A DNA stretch of 64,000 bases, taken from positions 694,013-758,012 of the forward strand of contig NW_008707225.1 in assembly GCF_000327385.1 (NCBI RefSeq), in the 5' to 3' direction. The translations under genes and the position numbers were made by a program. Position 1 is the first letter of the stretch. Each line of letters starts with the position of its first letter. The DNA is from Lottia gigantea. Its lineage: Eukaryota; Mollusca; Gastropoda; Lottiidae. Below are positions 1 to 12,774 of the stretch, piece after piece. A model generated the notes under the pieces. That model had not been told where the DNA came from. It did no database searches and saw only the letters and a program-made list of their open reading frames with translations.

Positions 1-829
1 AAGCAATTTTAAATTTCGAAGCTGTAGTGTCTCAGTGTAGGCTTCAGTCATTTCAATCTGGTGCACTGGTTCAGGTCGGAGGACTGATACTTGAAGTGTC
101 TTTTCTTTGAGAAATGAGAAACTGCAGGCACTATGATCTTAATGTTGTCTGATGGATATCGAAGCATATTAGTGGCAAAATTTCCTCATGGTCTTCAAAT
201 AGTAATTGTGAATACTGATGCATTGTTAAGAGGTTAGGTCACAGATATTGTCTGTTGTTTAATGTCAGTGCAGCAGATGGTATTATATAGCCATTTCCAT
301 AGAAACATGTGACTGCAAACTTTGCTTAATAGCATTGGTCAGTTCTATAACACATTTGACGATACTGCTTATAGTAAGAGCTTTGATGTAAAGTCACATG
401 TGTTGCTGTCCAATGTACTAATTATATTTGTCACCTAGTGGAAATATCTAGGTAGAAGAAACTAATAATTAACTTTATAAATTCAAAGTTTATGTTAGTT
501 GAGATGTATTAGCTCAATAATTATCTTCGTTCCTTGTGCAAATTACTGAGTGTTTGTCAGCACAAGGAAGTGATTGAAAATTGGGTTAGTGTTTACATTT
601 GTGCCTACATAATAAAAAAGAATAATGACTCCCTACTTGACATCCTTATCAAATATTCATTGAGATTTTATTAATACACAATAATAATCTGGTAAGAAGT
701 TAAGAAATATCTCTCTATTATAGGTTATTAACTTTGGTATGACCGAATTATCTCCAATAATAAGCTTTAGCACATGATTTACACCTTGTTACCTGTAATT
801 TCTGATCTTAGGAAGCAGTAATTTATCAC
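1..829. other. AT-rich gene-free stretch
   Basis: No open frame with coding character, no splice-bounded exon and no tandem repeat was seen here. It reads as intergenic or intronic DNA. Confidence 0.4.
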
Positions 830-846
830 TTAATGATGATAATTGT

Positions 847-1340
847 CAATTGACATTCCTACTGTTCTTATTTGATTGATTTGATATGAATTGATAGGTA
901 TTGTGATTTGAATTGATAGGGATTGTGATTTGAATTGATAGGTATTGTGGTTTTCTCTATGAGTCGGCATGACCTCAATGTTCTCTGTATGTTGAGCCGG
1001 CATCAACTGTATGTTTTTTATATTATGTTGTTGAGCTGGCATCACTTGTATGTTCTCAGTGTTATGTTGCCGGCCGGCATCACCTCAATGTTCTCTGTAG
1101 TATGTTGTTGAGCTGGCATTACCTCAATGCCATCATCTCAATGTTCTCTGAATCAGTGTAACCTTTATGTTCTTTATATTATAACTTGGCATCTCTTTAT
1201 TATTAAGTCATCTGTGTGACCTCCTCTTGAGTCATTAAGTTGGTATGACCTCAACAGTCTTTAAATGTCTTTGAGTCGGCATGATCTCCATCTACTATGT
1301 CTTTTAGTTCATATGACCTGAATGAATTTTGAGCAAGTGG
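847..1340. repeat. Irregular GGCAT / GAATTGATAGG minisatellite
   Basis: The left part (about 885-950) holds three short copies of GAATTGATAGG followed by ATTGTG. From about 955 onward a motif of the form GAGCTGGCATCACCTCAATG recurs every 35-45 bases with variable spacing (near 966, 1000, 1035, 1075 and 1117, then weaker near 1275). A short 71-residue minus-strand frame across 830-1045 is explained by this repetition and is not called as a gene. Confidence 0.6.
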
Positions 1341-1665
1341 CATGATAGAATCAGAAGTCATATTACATGCATTAATACATTGATAATCCTACTCACAATA
1401 GATTCCATTTCATTTCATCCACATGGATAAGTAAATGAATGTTGGTGTGACACAAGTGATCAGTTTGTGGCAAGTCAGAGGAAAGATAACACATTGTGGA
1501 ATTGTAGTGTTCCTATTGAATGACTTGATTTTATCTTAATGGTTAGATATGTTGTATTTCCATTATTAAGTCAGAATGACCTCCCTTTCAAGCTTGGGTG
1601 AAACTGGTGATCAATTGAAAACATGTCTCACATTATGCAGACATTGATATTACATACATTTTGTG

Positions 1666-2110
1666 GATCAGTTGACATTCCAAATGTTCACAAATGATCA
1701 GTTTTAGGATAATCAAAGGGAACATGACATTTATTGTAGATCAGTTGACATTCCACATGTTCAAAATTAATCTGTCATAGGATACTCAATTGGAACATTA
1801 CATTATTGCAGATCAGTTGACATTCCTACTGTTCACAATTGATCAGTTTGAGGATAGTCAAAGGAAACAGACATTCCAAATGTTCACAATTGATCAGGTT
1901 AAGGATAGACAAAGTGAATATGATATTCATTGTAGATCAGTTGACATTCCACATGTTCAAAATTAATCAGTCATAGGATAGTCAAATGGAACATTACATT
2001 CATTGCAGATCAGTTGACATTCCAACTGTTCACAATTGATCAGTTTGGGGATAGTCAATGTGAATATGACAATCATTGTAGATCAGTTGACATTCCTATT
2101 GTTTCAATGA
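1666..2110. repeat. 73-bp minisatellite, about six copies
   Basis: The anchor GATCAGTTGACATTCC begins at 1666, 1739, 1811, 1935, 2008 and 2081, giving spacings of 73, 72, (a shortened copy starting near 1871), 73 and 73. Within each unit a second internal landmark, GATCAGTTTNAGGATAGTCAA, appears about 25 bases after the anchor. Copies differ at several positions, so the array is not very young. The 66-residue + strand frame at 2014-2214 starts inside it and is not credible as a gene. Confidence 0.85.
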
Positions 2111-2214
2111 TGGATTTGAATGATCAGTACTATAGTGTGAGTGTCCTTTGCATTGAGAAAAGTCAGTATGAACTGCATGTACCTGATGCATGTCAATTGA
2201 TAGATAGTGATTAA

Positions 2215-3620
2215 TATAAATCTGATGATTGTCTGAAGACACATTACACAGACTAGATGACCTTTCTATTGAACATTTGGCAGAACAATAAATTGTTAAC
2301 TGCTGGATTCCACTAGTATCATGAAAGACTTCATGAAAAGCAATAATTCAGCTTTGTAAAATTGTTGACATGTATGAAGATAAAGTGTTTGCTGGCATGA
2401 AGAGAGATCCAATATTTACTTCACTCATCTATGGCTAGAATCTCTTAATTATGATAACATCAGACTAAGGTTTATCATGTAGGAGTGTTGTTTTTAAAAT
2501 GATAAGGTTGAAAAATGAGGTAGACAGAATTATTTAAGCATCGTTAATTTACATCCCGTGTAAGTGCTAAGAGTTCTAATTATGAAATTGTATAGTTATT
2601 CACCTCAATCAGTAATAAAGTAAAAAGTGATAAGCTTGTAATTTGAGCGATATTAAGTATTATATGGAATATGTGGGAAGGTTGTAACAAATTAAGTGAA
2701 AAGGGCATCTTCATGTCACTGTACTCAAGACCACTGTATTAAATTGGTTGTTGCATCGGGACTCAGCGTCTTCAGCATCAAACAACCTTCATTAAGTCAC
2801 CTTTCACTGCACAAGAGTTTCAAAATTCCTAAAATCACATCTCATTACTTCTATTTGTGCTTCCAAGACACTTCTGTAGTTAAAGTCATGTTAGTACATT
2901 ATAAACCAATTTATCGCTAATAGTTTGCTTTGCAATTTCTTGTGAGGAAACCTACTTTATGTTTACATGGAATAAATGGCGAGACAGTGTAACTATTTGC
3001 ACACACATTTACAGGAAAACAGAAAATCTTCAAAGGAAATGTTTAGACTATTCTTTCTGTAGATTTACACCTAATAAAAGATGTCAACTGAAAGAACTTC
3101 CTACCAACTGTCTTGTTAATGGTCTATTTTAGATGTGTTCAATAACTATCATTCAATAATTGGAGTGCATATTGAATTTTCACCCTGATTGATTTCCACT
3201 CTAATCGGCAATTATATAAAGGTCAACATTGTACTAGAATGTTTTTCTTTTTTGAAAGATTGGAAATCAATAGGTGATTGAATAATTGAAACACCTTTTA
3301 TTATTTTAATATCTGTTATAATAGCTCAGGTACAATGTTTTCTCTATACACTTTACTAATTGATGTCGTTATTATAAGCTAATTTAGTTATAATGAACGT
3401 CTGAAACTTTTAACTGTTAATTAGTCTGATGATATTGTTTCAAGTACATTACAAATGAGTGAATATCACTTGGTTCTTCTATTAGATTACATTTAAGTGG
3501 CAACACATAAATATATTATTTGGTCAATACTGTTGTCAAAATAAGCCTTGCAAAATTCACAGATGATTGAAAAAAAAGATCAACAGCCTTGGTACATATG
3601 TTGATTTTAAATAATCAACT
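2215..3620. other. Gene-free stretch
   Basis: Only short chance frames occur here. Nothing was recognised: no repeat array, no exon with paired splice signals. Confidence 0.35.
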
Positions 3621-3748
3621 AAGATATTGCAACACAAGATCTTATAATATTCAAATGTTGTAACACAGAAATTTAGATTCTTAATGAGTCTCAATACAAG
3701 AAATTATTGATTACCTACACATAGCATTATAGGAAAAAACCTTTTTGG

Positions 3749-4018
3749 TTAGCACACATGTTGCAACACCTGAGCTTAATGGTTATCACATATTGCAAAA
3801 CAAGAACTTTATAGTTATCACACATTGCAACACAAGAACTTTATAGTTATCACACATTGCAACACAAGAACTTTATAGTTATCACACATTGCAACACAAG
3901 AACTTTATAGTTATCACACATTGCAACACAAGAACTTTATAGTTATCACACATTGCAACACAAGAACTTTATAGTTATCACACATTGCAACACAAGAACT
4001 TTATGGCTAGCACACATG
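3749..4018. repeat. 32-bp minisatellite, seven good copies
   Basis: The unit can be written ATAGTTATCACACATTGCAA plus CACAAGAACTTT. TTATCACA starts at 3783, 3815, 3847, 3879, 3911, 3943 and 3975, an exact 32-base period. The central copies are identical by eye. Degraded relatives (TTGCAACACAAGATCTTATA, TTGTAACACAGAAATTTAG) extend left to about 3625, so the array seems to have grown from an older, decayed edge. Confidence 0.92.
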
Positions 4019-4030
4019 TGCTAGAATGCA

Positions 4031-4440
4031 GAATTACCATTTAATGTATATAGAAAATAGCAAGTGGATATGTCATCATTATTTTGTTGTTATTAATGCC
4101 ATTTGTTACAAGAGATGACCTAAGCCCTACATGTGGTAATCTGTAATCTCCTGAATGTTTTTTTATACTTCTGGCACTTCACACATGGTGCTTTAATCTA
4201 TGTGTGGGTAAAACGTCGTGTTAAAGTTTTTATTATTGCTAACACTTTACAATTCAAACACATACAAAGAAATAATTTAATCAAATGGAATGACTAGAAT
4301 ATTATTTGATCAATTTGTTATTGACCGTCTTAATAAGAGAACAAATTTAGTTGCTTCATCAATCCAATAGTTCATTTTGATGCCCATGGTTAGAAATAGT
4401 TTACAGCTTGTTGTGCTTTACCTCCCTATGCTTTCAGGGG
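4031..4440. other. Gene-free stretch
   Basis: Ordinary AT-rich DNA. A short segment near 4200-4235 (GTAAAACGTCGTGTTAAAG) faintly recalls a SINE body motif, but it is too short to call. Confidence 0.3.
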
Positions 4441-4443
4441 CAC

Positions 4444-4960
4444 AGATCGCTTTTTCAATGCGTGGGGAACCAGTGGCGTAGCAGGATTTATTGAAAGGGG
4501 TCGGATTGAAGGTGTAAATTCAATTGCAGAGTATAGCGGCATGGGAACATTTCAGTTGAGCAGGTGACACCGTATCTTTATAGCTCTAGAAATATTATAG
4601 AAAGAAAGGCACCTTCTTGTATGTTACTGAATTTTCCAGTACTCCAGCGGGTGCCCACAACCTAGGAGAAAATTAATTTCGAATTAAAAACTTCAATTTT
4701 CACCTAGGGCAACTGAGACTTTTAACCAATCAAATTTAATGTCAAGGCAAGTCCTCTCAGTGGCAGTCCGCCATTTGTACTGATCACACGATATGATTGA
4801 CGAAAATATGCGCACGATAAAATTTGCTATTGCTAACAGTGCTTCTGTGTGTGGAGATGGGTCCCAAAACGACGAATGGTCTTCCTGTCTCTCAACAATA
4901 AATTGTTTGAATAGTGGGCCACAGGCGCAAAATTTGGGCACCTTTTGAGGTTCTCAGATG
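4444..4960. other. GC-richer block, possible transposon remnant
   Basis: This block is clearly richer in G and C than its surroundings. Near 4471 it holds CAGTGGCGTAGCAGG, a sequence I recall as resembling the ends of several invertebrate DNA transposons. A minus-strand frame of 82 residues (4693-4941, starting MPKFCACGPLFKQ) lies in its right half, but I recognise no domain in it. I saw no matching inverted terminus. A decayed DNA-transposon fragment is one reading; a lost host exon is another. Confidence is low. Confidence 0.25.
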
Positions 4961-5208
4961 CCAAATTGTGCCTATTTTACGTCAATTACAGACATTCTAC
5001 TCAACCAAGCTTGACTATTTGTGGGAGGAACACAGGATTTGTCTGTATAGATAAAATTTGTGTATATATCTCTTTTATATCAAACTTTAAACTTTATCGG
5101 CTATGTTTTCAAATTTCCAGAAATAATTTCCACTGCTATTTCTGTGATGTGTAATACTTCTAGAATCTAGATGATTGCTTTACCTGGAGAACAGTTGTAA
5201 TAAGTGTG

Positions 5209-5230
5209 AGGGTGTGTGTGTGTGTGTGTG
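5209..5230. repeat. (TG)n microsatellite
   Basis: An uninterrupted GT/TG run of about 20 bases follows GTGAGG. It is a simple repeat. Confidence 0.9.
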
Positions 5231-6900
5231 CTGTTGTTTATTAGAATGTACAAGACAGGGAACATTTAATGTCATATTGATGGATGTCTCTATGTTTAAT
5301 AGCAATTTACAGATTTGAAATGCTGATTTCATATTCCCTTTTCTGTCACATTTTGATAAATCTAATAATACAGAGTCAGTTATAATTGTATTTTAATTTA
5401 TAAAATCTGTTTGTAATGATTTATCTTGTTTATTATGTTCCAACATTGAATACAAATGTTACAGAAGCATTTACGAAAATGTCAAGTTAAGAACATGTGT
5501 TAGATCAGATGAAAACGAAATGATTCAGAATCCTTCAAACTTCAGAATAATTTTCACTGAAAGCATGCACCTTGCATAGTGTGGGTACTATATAAACATA
5601 AAAACTACTATTGATTATTCTATTAATGACATCAGAAACAGATACAGTATTAAAAACACTTAAATGGTTTCTCCTAATGCCTGACCAACTGCACGTTTTC
5701 TTAATCTATACAAACAATTATTTTTCTTGATCACTTTGGATTTCAATGATCTCAGGGACTTCAAATATTGAAACAGAAACCTTATTTATATTATCAATTG
5801 ATTTGAACTCAAAATTGTCATTGATAGATAGAAATAATTACCACATTTTAAACAGTTTTGTCATTATTCAAGGTTGTTAACAGAAAACACTTTGCCCAAA
5901 AGTTCAATATTCTTCTGGAAGCAAACCTGTAAATGATGATTTGTTATCTTACGGAATATATCAAGAAGTTCTTGTACTTAATCTTAGAGGAAACTGAATG
6001 TCTTGGTTGATAAGGTTTTATCCTAAGTATAATGATAGTTGGAGTACTTATGATATAACTGGATGACAGATGCCTAACTCTAGCTTTAATAATCATATTC
6101 CTATGTATTAATTTGCAATTTCATCTGATTTCGGATTTGATTTATTTACAATTGGTGGACATCTGATCTCTGATACTTTGGACTAGTTCGGAGCATTCAT
6201 CTTCCTAGAATTTTTTTTTATCCTAGAAGTCTCCAAGATGCCCAGACAGATATTTGCACAACAGAGAATAGTTTACTCTGAGTCAGATTTAGAATACTTC
6301 TTTGAAGAATGGGATCTTTTTTTGTGGTTCATTTGGCACGTCTCTATAGGTTTATACAATCCATTAAGAGGTCTTTATTTAGATATTCATTAGGTGTCTA
6401 TGAAATATTATAAAGAATATATTTGATGAGAAGATGTCTAGAGTTCTAGCTGTGTGTTCTGTGATTTGGAAGTGGTTGTAAGCAGACCTATTGAGTAGAG
6501 TATAATTATTTAGTACCATAGTATTATGGTAATTTGACCACCAATAATAACAGATTGACCAGGTGAAATCAACATATATAAAGGTTAAACCAGTATTGTT
6601 TGGCATTGATAGCTTAAGAAAGAAATCTACGTTCAAGGGATTTGGTTCTAGAATTAAGTGAACTGGGAAAGCAAAATGCTTAAAAAGTCAAGATCTTGAC
6701 AATACGATATTATAATTGTTGATAGAGATACCTTACTGTTATTAAAAGGAAATAAGGAGGAAGTAGAGCTTTTCATAGCATCTTTTTTCATTATCAATTA
6801 TTGGCTTTATTTATCTTGGTTTCATTCATCATAAGACAACCTTATCTTCACTGCAGACAAATTTAGTTAGTCACCATATAAATCATTTTTTTTTGAGGTC
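5231..6900. other. Gene-free stretch
   Basis: No exon-like segment or tandem repeat was seen. The 85-residue minus-strand frame at 6379-6636 has no recognisable features. Confidence 0.35.
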
Positions 6901-6916
6901 ATTCGTTCAATCACAG

Positions 6917-7260
6917 TGCCTATTGTATTTATCATGTAAACCACTGCATTTATCGTTTGCCCATTACATTTATCGTTTGCCCATTATATTTATCATGTAG
7001 ATCATTGCATTTATCATTTGCCCATTATATTTATCATGTAAGTCATTACATTTATCATTTGCCCATTATATTTATCATGTAGACCATTACATTTATCGTT
7101 TGCCCATTATATTTATCATGTAGATCATTGCATTTATCATTTGCCCATTATATTTATCATGTAGACCATTACATTTATCGTTTGCCCATTATATTTATCA
7201 TGTAGATCATTGCATTTATCATTTGCCCATTATATTTATCATGTAGATCATTACATATTA
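6917..7260. repeat. 41-bp minisatellite built from ~20-bp half units
   Basis: The block CATTATATTTATCATGTAGA starts at 6982, 7023, 7064, 7105, 7146, 7187 and 7228, an exact 41-base period. The unit is a dimer: one half ends TTTATCATTTGCC or TTTATCGTTTGCC, the other TTTATCATGTAGA. At the left edge (about 6940-6981) the first half is repeated alone at a ~20-base step, suggesting that the dimer arose from a 20-21-base monomer. Degraded monomers continue to about 7340. Confidence 0.92.
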
Positions 7261-7399
7261 TTTTCAATGCAGACCATTTCATTTATCTTATAAATCATTA
7301 TCTTGTAGATCATTCCTTTTATTGCCCATCATGCTCATTGTATAGATCTGCATTACACAATAATTTTGCCCATTTTACAGATAATTTCATGTGTAGACT

Positions 7400-9838
7400 A
7401 GCTTAACACACTATATATATGCTTGAACCTTATAAAGTTATGAAATCTTGATTAAGAAAATTTGTGGAAAACATCACTTGAGCACAGATTTCTCACATCT
7501 GATGTTATGGACTCCGGATGTTCTTATTCATAATCTTGTTCTTAGTTTAATGAGGATCAGGGTTTACTGTATCAGTTATTCAGTTTCATTTCCAGACATT
7601 CTATTTACAAATTCAAATCAGATTGTAAACCTTTTATGTATGCGTGAAGGCTTTTCATTACTTGATCTTTGTTGAACATCTAAGTGAAGATATTTCTGCT
7701 TCGCATGACCAGTTTCACTTCTATGTTTTAACACTAAAATGATTCACCTTTATTGTTAATAGTCTTAAATAATATCTTAAACATTAAAGTATATAAATCT
7801 ATTACTATATGATCAAAGATTCAAACCCATAATATTAAAACTGTTTATATGTGTTTCTTTTCCTTGGAACACTACTCATGATTTTATTAAGTATTTTGAT
7901 GATAATACGAAAGGATGTCTATGAAGTTTTCTTGTTTTTTTTGTACTTTGGGAACACTGATAACCTATTTCACCATTCCAACTTCACGTACAAAGTTCAA
8001 ATACAACCAATACAGATATTTAGAATTTCAATTTTCTGATTTCTGAACATGTGGACAGACTTTAAGACTTTTTCAAAAAAAAAGCTGAATCTCAAATTAC
8101 GCTTTGTGCATTTTTAACTTTATTTTTATCATTTTAAAACAATAATATTACTGATTTATAAGGTGGTAAGCCACCTACAATCTGTACACTAGATTAGATA
8201 AGTAGTGACATTTTCTTAGTTTCTAATAGTACCTTGTTTAGTTCTCTAATGTTTTATAGTACGTTAATAAGAACAGCAGGTGATTAATATGTTATTTCTG
8301 AAATAATGTGGAGATTAAGATACCAACTGATATATATATATATCATCTCAGAATTTGTTTTGAGCTCTGAAAGATGCAGAGCACCAACTAATATGTAGCT
8401 ACCAAAACATGGTTTCCATTGCTGTGTAAATTTTATATACTTAAATTCAATATTATGTTTTCTATCTAATATTGTATTGTATGGTTTCATGTTTTTTGTG
8501 AATGGTAGTTCAAATATATTTTTTTTCCAATTCCAATCAGATAAACTTATTTTTTGGATATATTAAACAATTATAAAACTCTTAAAGATCAATTTAAAGC
8601 AAAAATATTAAGCAATTCGCAGAACATTGGATTATGAATCATTTAACTTTTAATAAAAACAATAAATTGTCTATTAATAAGCCTTGATAAGATGTAATTG
8701 ATTTATATCATCATTTATGTTTGTTCATTTTGAAATTGTCAAAGGAAAAGCCTGTATTTTACAGTTATTTCCAAAGATCTATATATCTAAATAGTTGCTT
8801 GTTAATTTCCATTATAATTACCAATCTAATTATGTGACAACTCATATAACACATCATTTAAAGCCATTTTGAAGTAGGTTAATGTATAGTTAGTGATCCC
8901 GATCAGCACTATAGTGAACAATAAAGTTTGTTAAAAAATATTCTTGAAATTCTCTTCCTGATACAAATCTTAACATTAAAACTGGCAGAAAACAGCTGAG
9001 TGCATAATTGAGTTGTTGTGAATTTAACAGCAGAATAATTCCATTCTAGATAATTACAGTATTTCATTGTCCTTAATCCCTATTGGAATTATGTATTACA
9101 GTTATATAACATTAAATCAACAAAGGATAATATATTATATTACATACTTAACAATTCTTCTTTATTATGTATTAGTGTTCCATTACATTACTATTCAGCT
9201 ATATTTAAAGGGATTGTAAAGCAACTGTGTAAACTTTTTCAGTTTTTCAGAGACACTATTAACATTGACTTGCATCATTCCAACATTTAGTCAGTCATCC
9301 ATGGTTGGAAAAACTGCTATATAAAAGCCTTAGTGACATCTATCTAGTTTTAGTGGACTTGCTAGAACCACAGATGTCTGATCAAAAATTTGAATGGTGC
9401 AAATAGATGCTATCAGTGTCACTGATCTGAAATTTCTGGTTAAAAAATGACGCTTAAAACCTGGAAATAATAATGAATATTGAAATTGTTAGAACAATAA
9501 CATATGATGAATCGCAAAGATTCTCAGTTTTATAAATACAGTAATACGGCCATGTCAATGAACTAATAGGTAAAAGACCTTGACCATTTTCCTTAACATG
9601 CCTTCCATCCTCAATGGAGATTAAGTTACTTTAAGTCGATTAAGAGGATTAAAGATCCAAAATAACCAGTAAATAGACTGATATCTATATTTATGACTGT
9701 CACATAATGGAATTAGTAATTTATGGTACACACATTGCTATTGTGTTGCTGGCTCTGTCAATTTGATATCTTGTGTGGAGAAGATGATGTAGTTAATAAT
9801 GTTTTCATGGTATTTTCATGTATGTATGATATTTGCAG
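7400..9838. other. Gene-free stretch
   Basis: AT-rich sequence with a short (TA)n run at about 8329-8344. Short open frames at 7448, 7851 and 8284 show no domain or splice support. Confidence 0.35.
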
Positions 9839-9876
9839 GCAATCAATGCTAGATCAATTTTTGACAGCTCTTGATG
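9839..9876 (+). CDS. Possible 38-nt micro-exon, unidentified
   Basis: A tract ending TATTTGCAG is followed by G, then twelve codons reading QSMLDQFLTALD, then G and GTATTT. This would be a phase 1 to phase 1 exon of 38 nt. The peptide is amphipathic and looks coding, but an exon this short cannot be trusted on composition alone. Immediately downstream, 9871-10068 holds a second open frame in another register, ending with an acidic stretch containing MAELVEYIVGVEDRLYLS. The two may belong to a decayed gene, or both may be chance. I do not recognise either. Confidence 0.18.
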
Positions 9877-11131
9877 GTATTTTTGATAGTGCCATCTGAA
9901 GCATTACATGCAATTAACTCAGACAATTTCTCTTCTTGTATATACTCCTTATCTATCCTGCGACATTTCATGGCAGAGCTAGTTGAATATATTGTAGGCG
10001 TTGAAGATAGACTGTACTTAAGCCAACACGTAGTCTCAAAGGAATTACACGAAACTGCCCATGAATAGTCATATCATCTTGTTTCAACAAAACTTTCATA
10101 TTTATCTAATTCTCTAGTGATTAACAGAAATAATAGAAACACGTAAATATACCATAAGCAGAAAGTGTGCAGGCAAATCTGACATTACAGCATTACACAC
10201 ACTTTTACTGGCTGACAAAACTTTCTGGTGTATTGGGTGAAAGGAACATGATACATCATTTCACTTCAGCATCAATTCCACAAAAATCTAATACTTAGGA
10301 AAAAGTTGGACAAAGCAGTGCCCCATGTTATATCCCATATCTTATATCCTATTAGTGGGATGTGTCCCACGATGTGTAATTCTATATAGTAGATCAATGA
10401 AGTCAGAATCTTATGTAGATGAATTTGTAGCTGGTTTAATATTTCTTAATAATCAGGGTTTAAGGGTTAATAGAAATTGTCTGAATTCCGATTCCAATGA
10501 ACTCATCTTATTGATACTTTTACTATTCATTTACTTTCATGTATTTCATTGATTTCTTGCTTGACCAAATAGATATGACTTCCTCCTTCTGAAATTCTAT
10601 GAGCGAACATTGATTCAACATTATCTATAATGATATTATATAACTTAAAATTGGAAGATATAGTGATAATATCCAAGTGATGCTATAAAGATAAGATTGA
10701 AATGATACTGGAAATGATACTTCATGTATGTTTGAAGAATTTATTGACGAATTGAATGATCTTCAATGATCCAAAATAACACTTATATGGAATTGCCATT
10801 TCCCTGAAATTGTCATTTTATTTCCTCATTTCCAGTCATTGAGATATTTTAGTTGATAGTTTTTATCTTATGCTGTATATTATGGTGATTTATTTCATGG
10901 CATGGCAAATTGGTTTGTCACAGTATGTGTTACAGATTATTGTTTTTAATACAACACACTACTTTGTTTTGCAAATTAGTATTTTCAAGTAGGATTTTTT
11001 GCATTTTTTTTTACCTATTTATATACAATTCAACCAATCACACATTTAAACCAATTTCAATGTCATGAATACTTAAATTATCATATCAGTGAAAATTCAA
11101 TGTAAACATCCACAGTGAATTATTTGTTAAG

Positions 11132-11269
11132 ATGGCAGGAGAACTGCAAGTCTTAACAGGGAAACTCAGTCTAGCTGCAATTGAGCTCTATCATCTGTTT
11201 AAGCAAGTATTTAGATTGCAAGATACTATTTACTTTTATAACCAAACCATATATAACTTACACAGTTAG
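11132..11269 (+). CDS. Possible start exon, unidentified short frame
   Basis: An ATG in a good context (AAGATGG) opens 45 codons beginning MAGELQVLTGKLSLAAIEL. The first 25 codons look coding in composition and are followed by GTATTT, which could serve as a donor after CAA at about 11206. The base before the donor is A rather than the usual G, and no partner exon was found. Called only as a candidate. Confidence 0.18.
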   Translation: MAGELQVLTGKLSLAAIELYHLFKQVFRLQDTIYFYNQTIYNLHS

Positions 11270-12186
11270 AACAAAATAGTCAATATTTGAGTTTGTGATC
11301 ATATCTGAATTTCTTAATGCATTTGCATTATATTATTGGATAGCAATTTATCACTAATGATTTGAATATTTGGCAAAGTATTTATGCTTTGACAGTCTGC
11401 TGGAAAAATTGGGGCATGAATGACTTAAATAAACTTGGTACAAAAGGCATATCTTAAAGAATATTTAACACTACTGTAAGTATTCCCTTATCCTTACTGC
11501 CAATTTGCATCTGCACTTTCTGCACTTAGACTTTCTGTTGTTTCTGTTTTTATCAGTGAGTTTGGTAAATGAGAAAGTTCTGTACAGTGTAATGAAGTGT
11601 AACAATGTTTTTGTAGTGAAAATAACGTTGACATTAAGTGTTATATTCTTGTATAGTCATTGCACTTGTAGAATCCTTACTGTCACCTCTTACTTCACCT
11701 CATCAACTTACCAATCAAACAATACCAGTATATTCATGTGAATACGCTTTTCATACAACTTTGATATTATATGGCTAATTTTACCTATATTTACGTTATT
11801 TTGCAGAATAGACAAAACTGCCTTCATGACTTTTGAATTCTTGTTATAAGCTGTGTTCTTTAACATTCAGACAACAGTTTTAATGTTTTCATTCTCTCAG
11901 CAATTTTCCATATACATCTGTATTGGACAATCTGATTAACATAGATAAATTATTTTAAATATTTCTGTTAGCTGCTTAATCCAAACTATGATCTAAAAAC
12001 GTTTATATGAAAAGCTTGGTTACAAATTCAACTTGTTCAGTAAGAGGTGAACCAGAACTAATGAGTACGGTATTTAATAAGAAGCATGTACAATTAATGA
12101 ATTGATTATTGTTATATTTACTTCAGTTTGAAAACACAGGGTAATAATATTGTCATCATAATGATAACCTTGATACATAATAGATG

Positions 12187-12770
12187 TGATAGGAACCAAA
12201 ATACTACATGCAGATAACATCTTAACCAAAATACAACAAAATTACAACATGAAGATAACATCTTAACCAAAATACAACAAAATTACAACATAAATACCAT
12301 CCTAACCAAAATACCATCCTTGCCAAAATACAGCATAAAGATATCATCCTCACCAAAATACCTTCCTAACCAGAATACAACATAAATACCATCCTAACCA
12401 AAATACCATCTCATCCAAAATACATCATAAGGATATCATCTTAACCAAAATACCTTCCTTACCAGAATACAACATAAATACCATCCTAACCAAAATACCA
12501 TCTCATCCAAAATACATCATAAGGATATCATCTTAACCAAAATACCTTCCTAACCAGAATACAACATAAATACCATCCTAACCAAAATACCATCTCATCC
12601 AAAATACATCATAAGGATATCATCTTAACCAAAATACCTTCCTAACCAGAATACAACATAAATACCATCCTAACCAAAATACCATCTTATCCAAAATACA
12701 ACATAAGGATATCCTTTTTACCAAAATACCTTCCTAACCAGAATACAACATCGAGATATCATCCTATTTC
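12187..12770. repeat. 92-bp minisatellite with ~23-bp subunits
   Basis: CATAAATACCATCCTAACC recurs at 12381, 12473, 12565 and 12657, an exact 92-base period. Inside each unit the phrase ACCAAAATACC or ATCCAAAATAC returns four times at about 23-base steps, so the unit is a tetramer of a ~23-base monomer. At the left edge (12212 and 12253) a different, 41-base spacing is seen for AGATAACATCTTAACC. All copies are strongly asymmetric: the + strand is nearly free of G. Confidence 0.88.
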
Positions 12771-12774
12771 AGTC

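Noticed and set aside
3749-4018. CRISPR-like array
   Set aside because: The 32-bp units abut directly with no unique spacers, and the context is a eukaryotic genome. It is a minisatellite.
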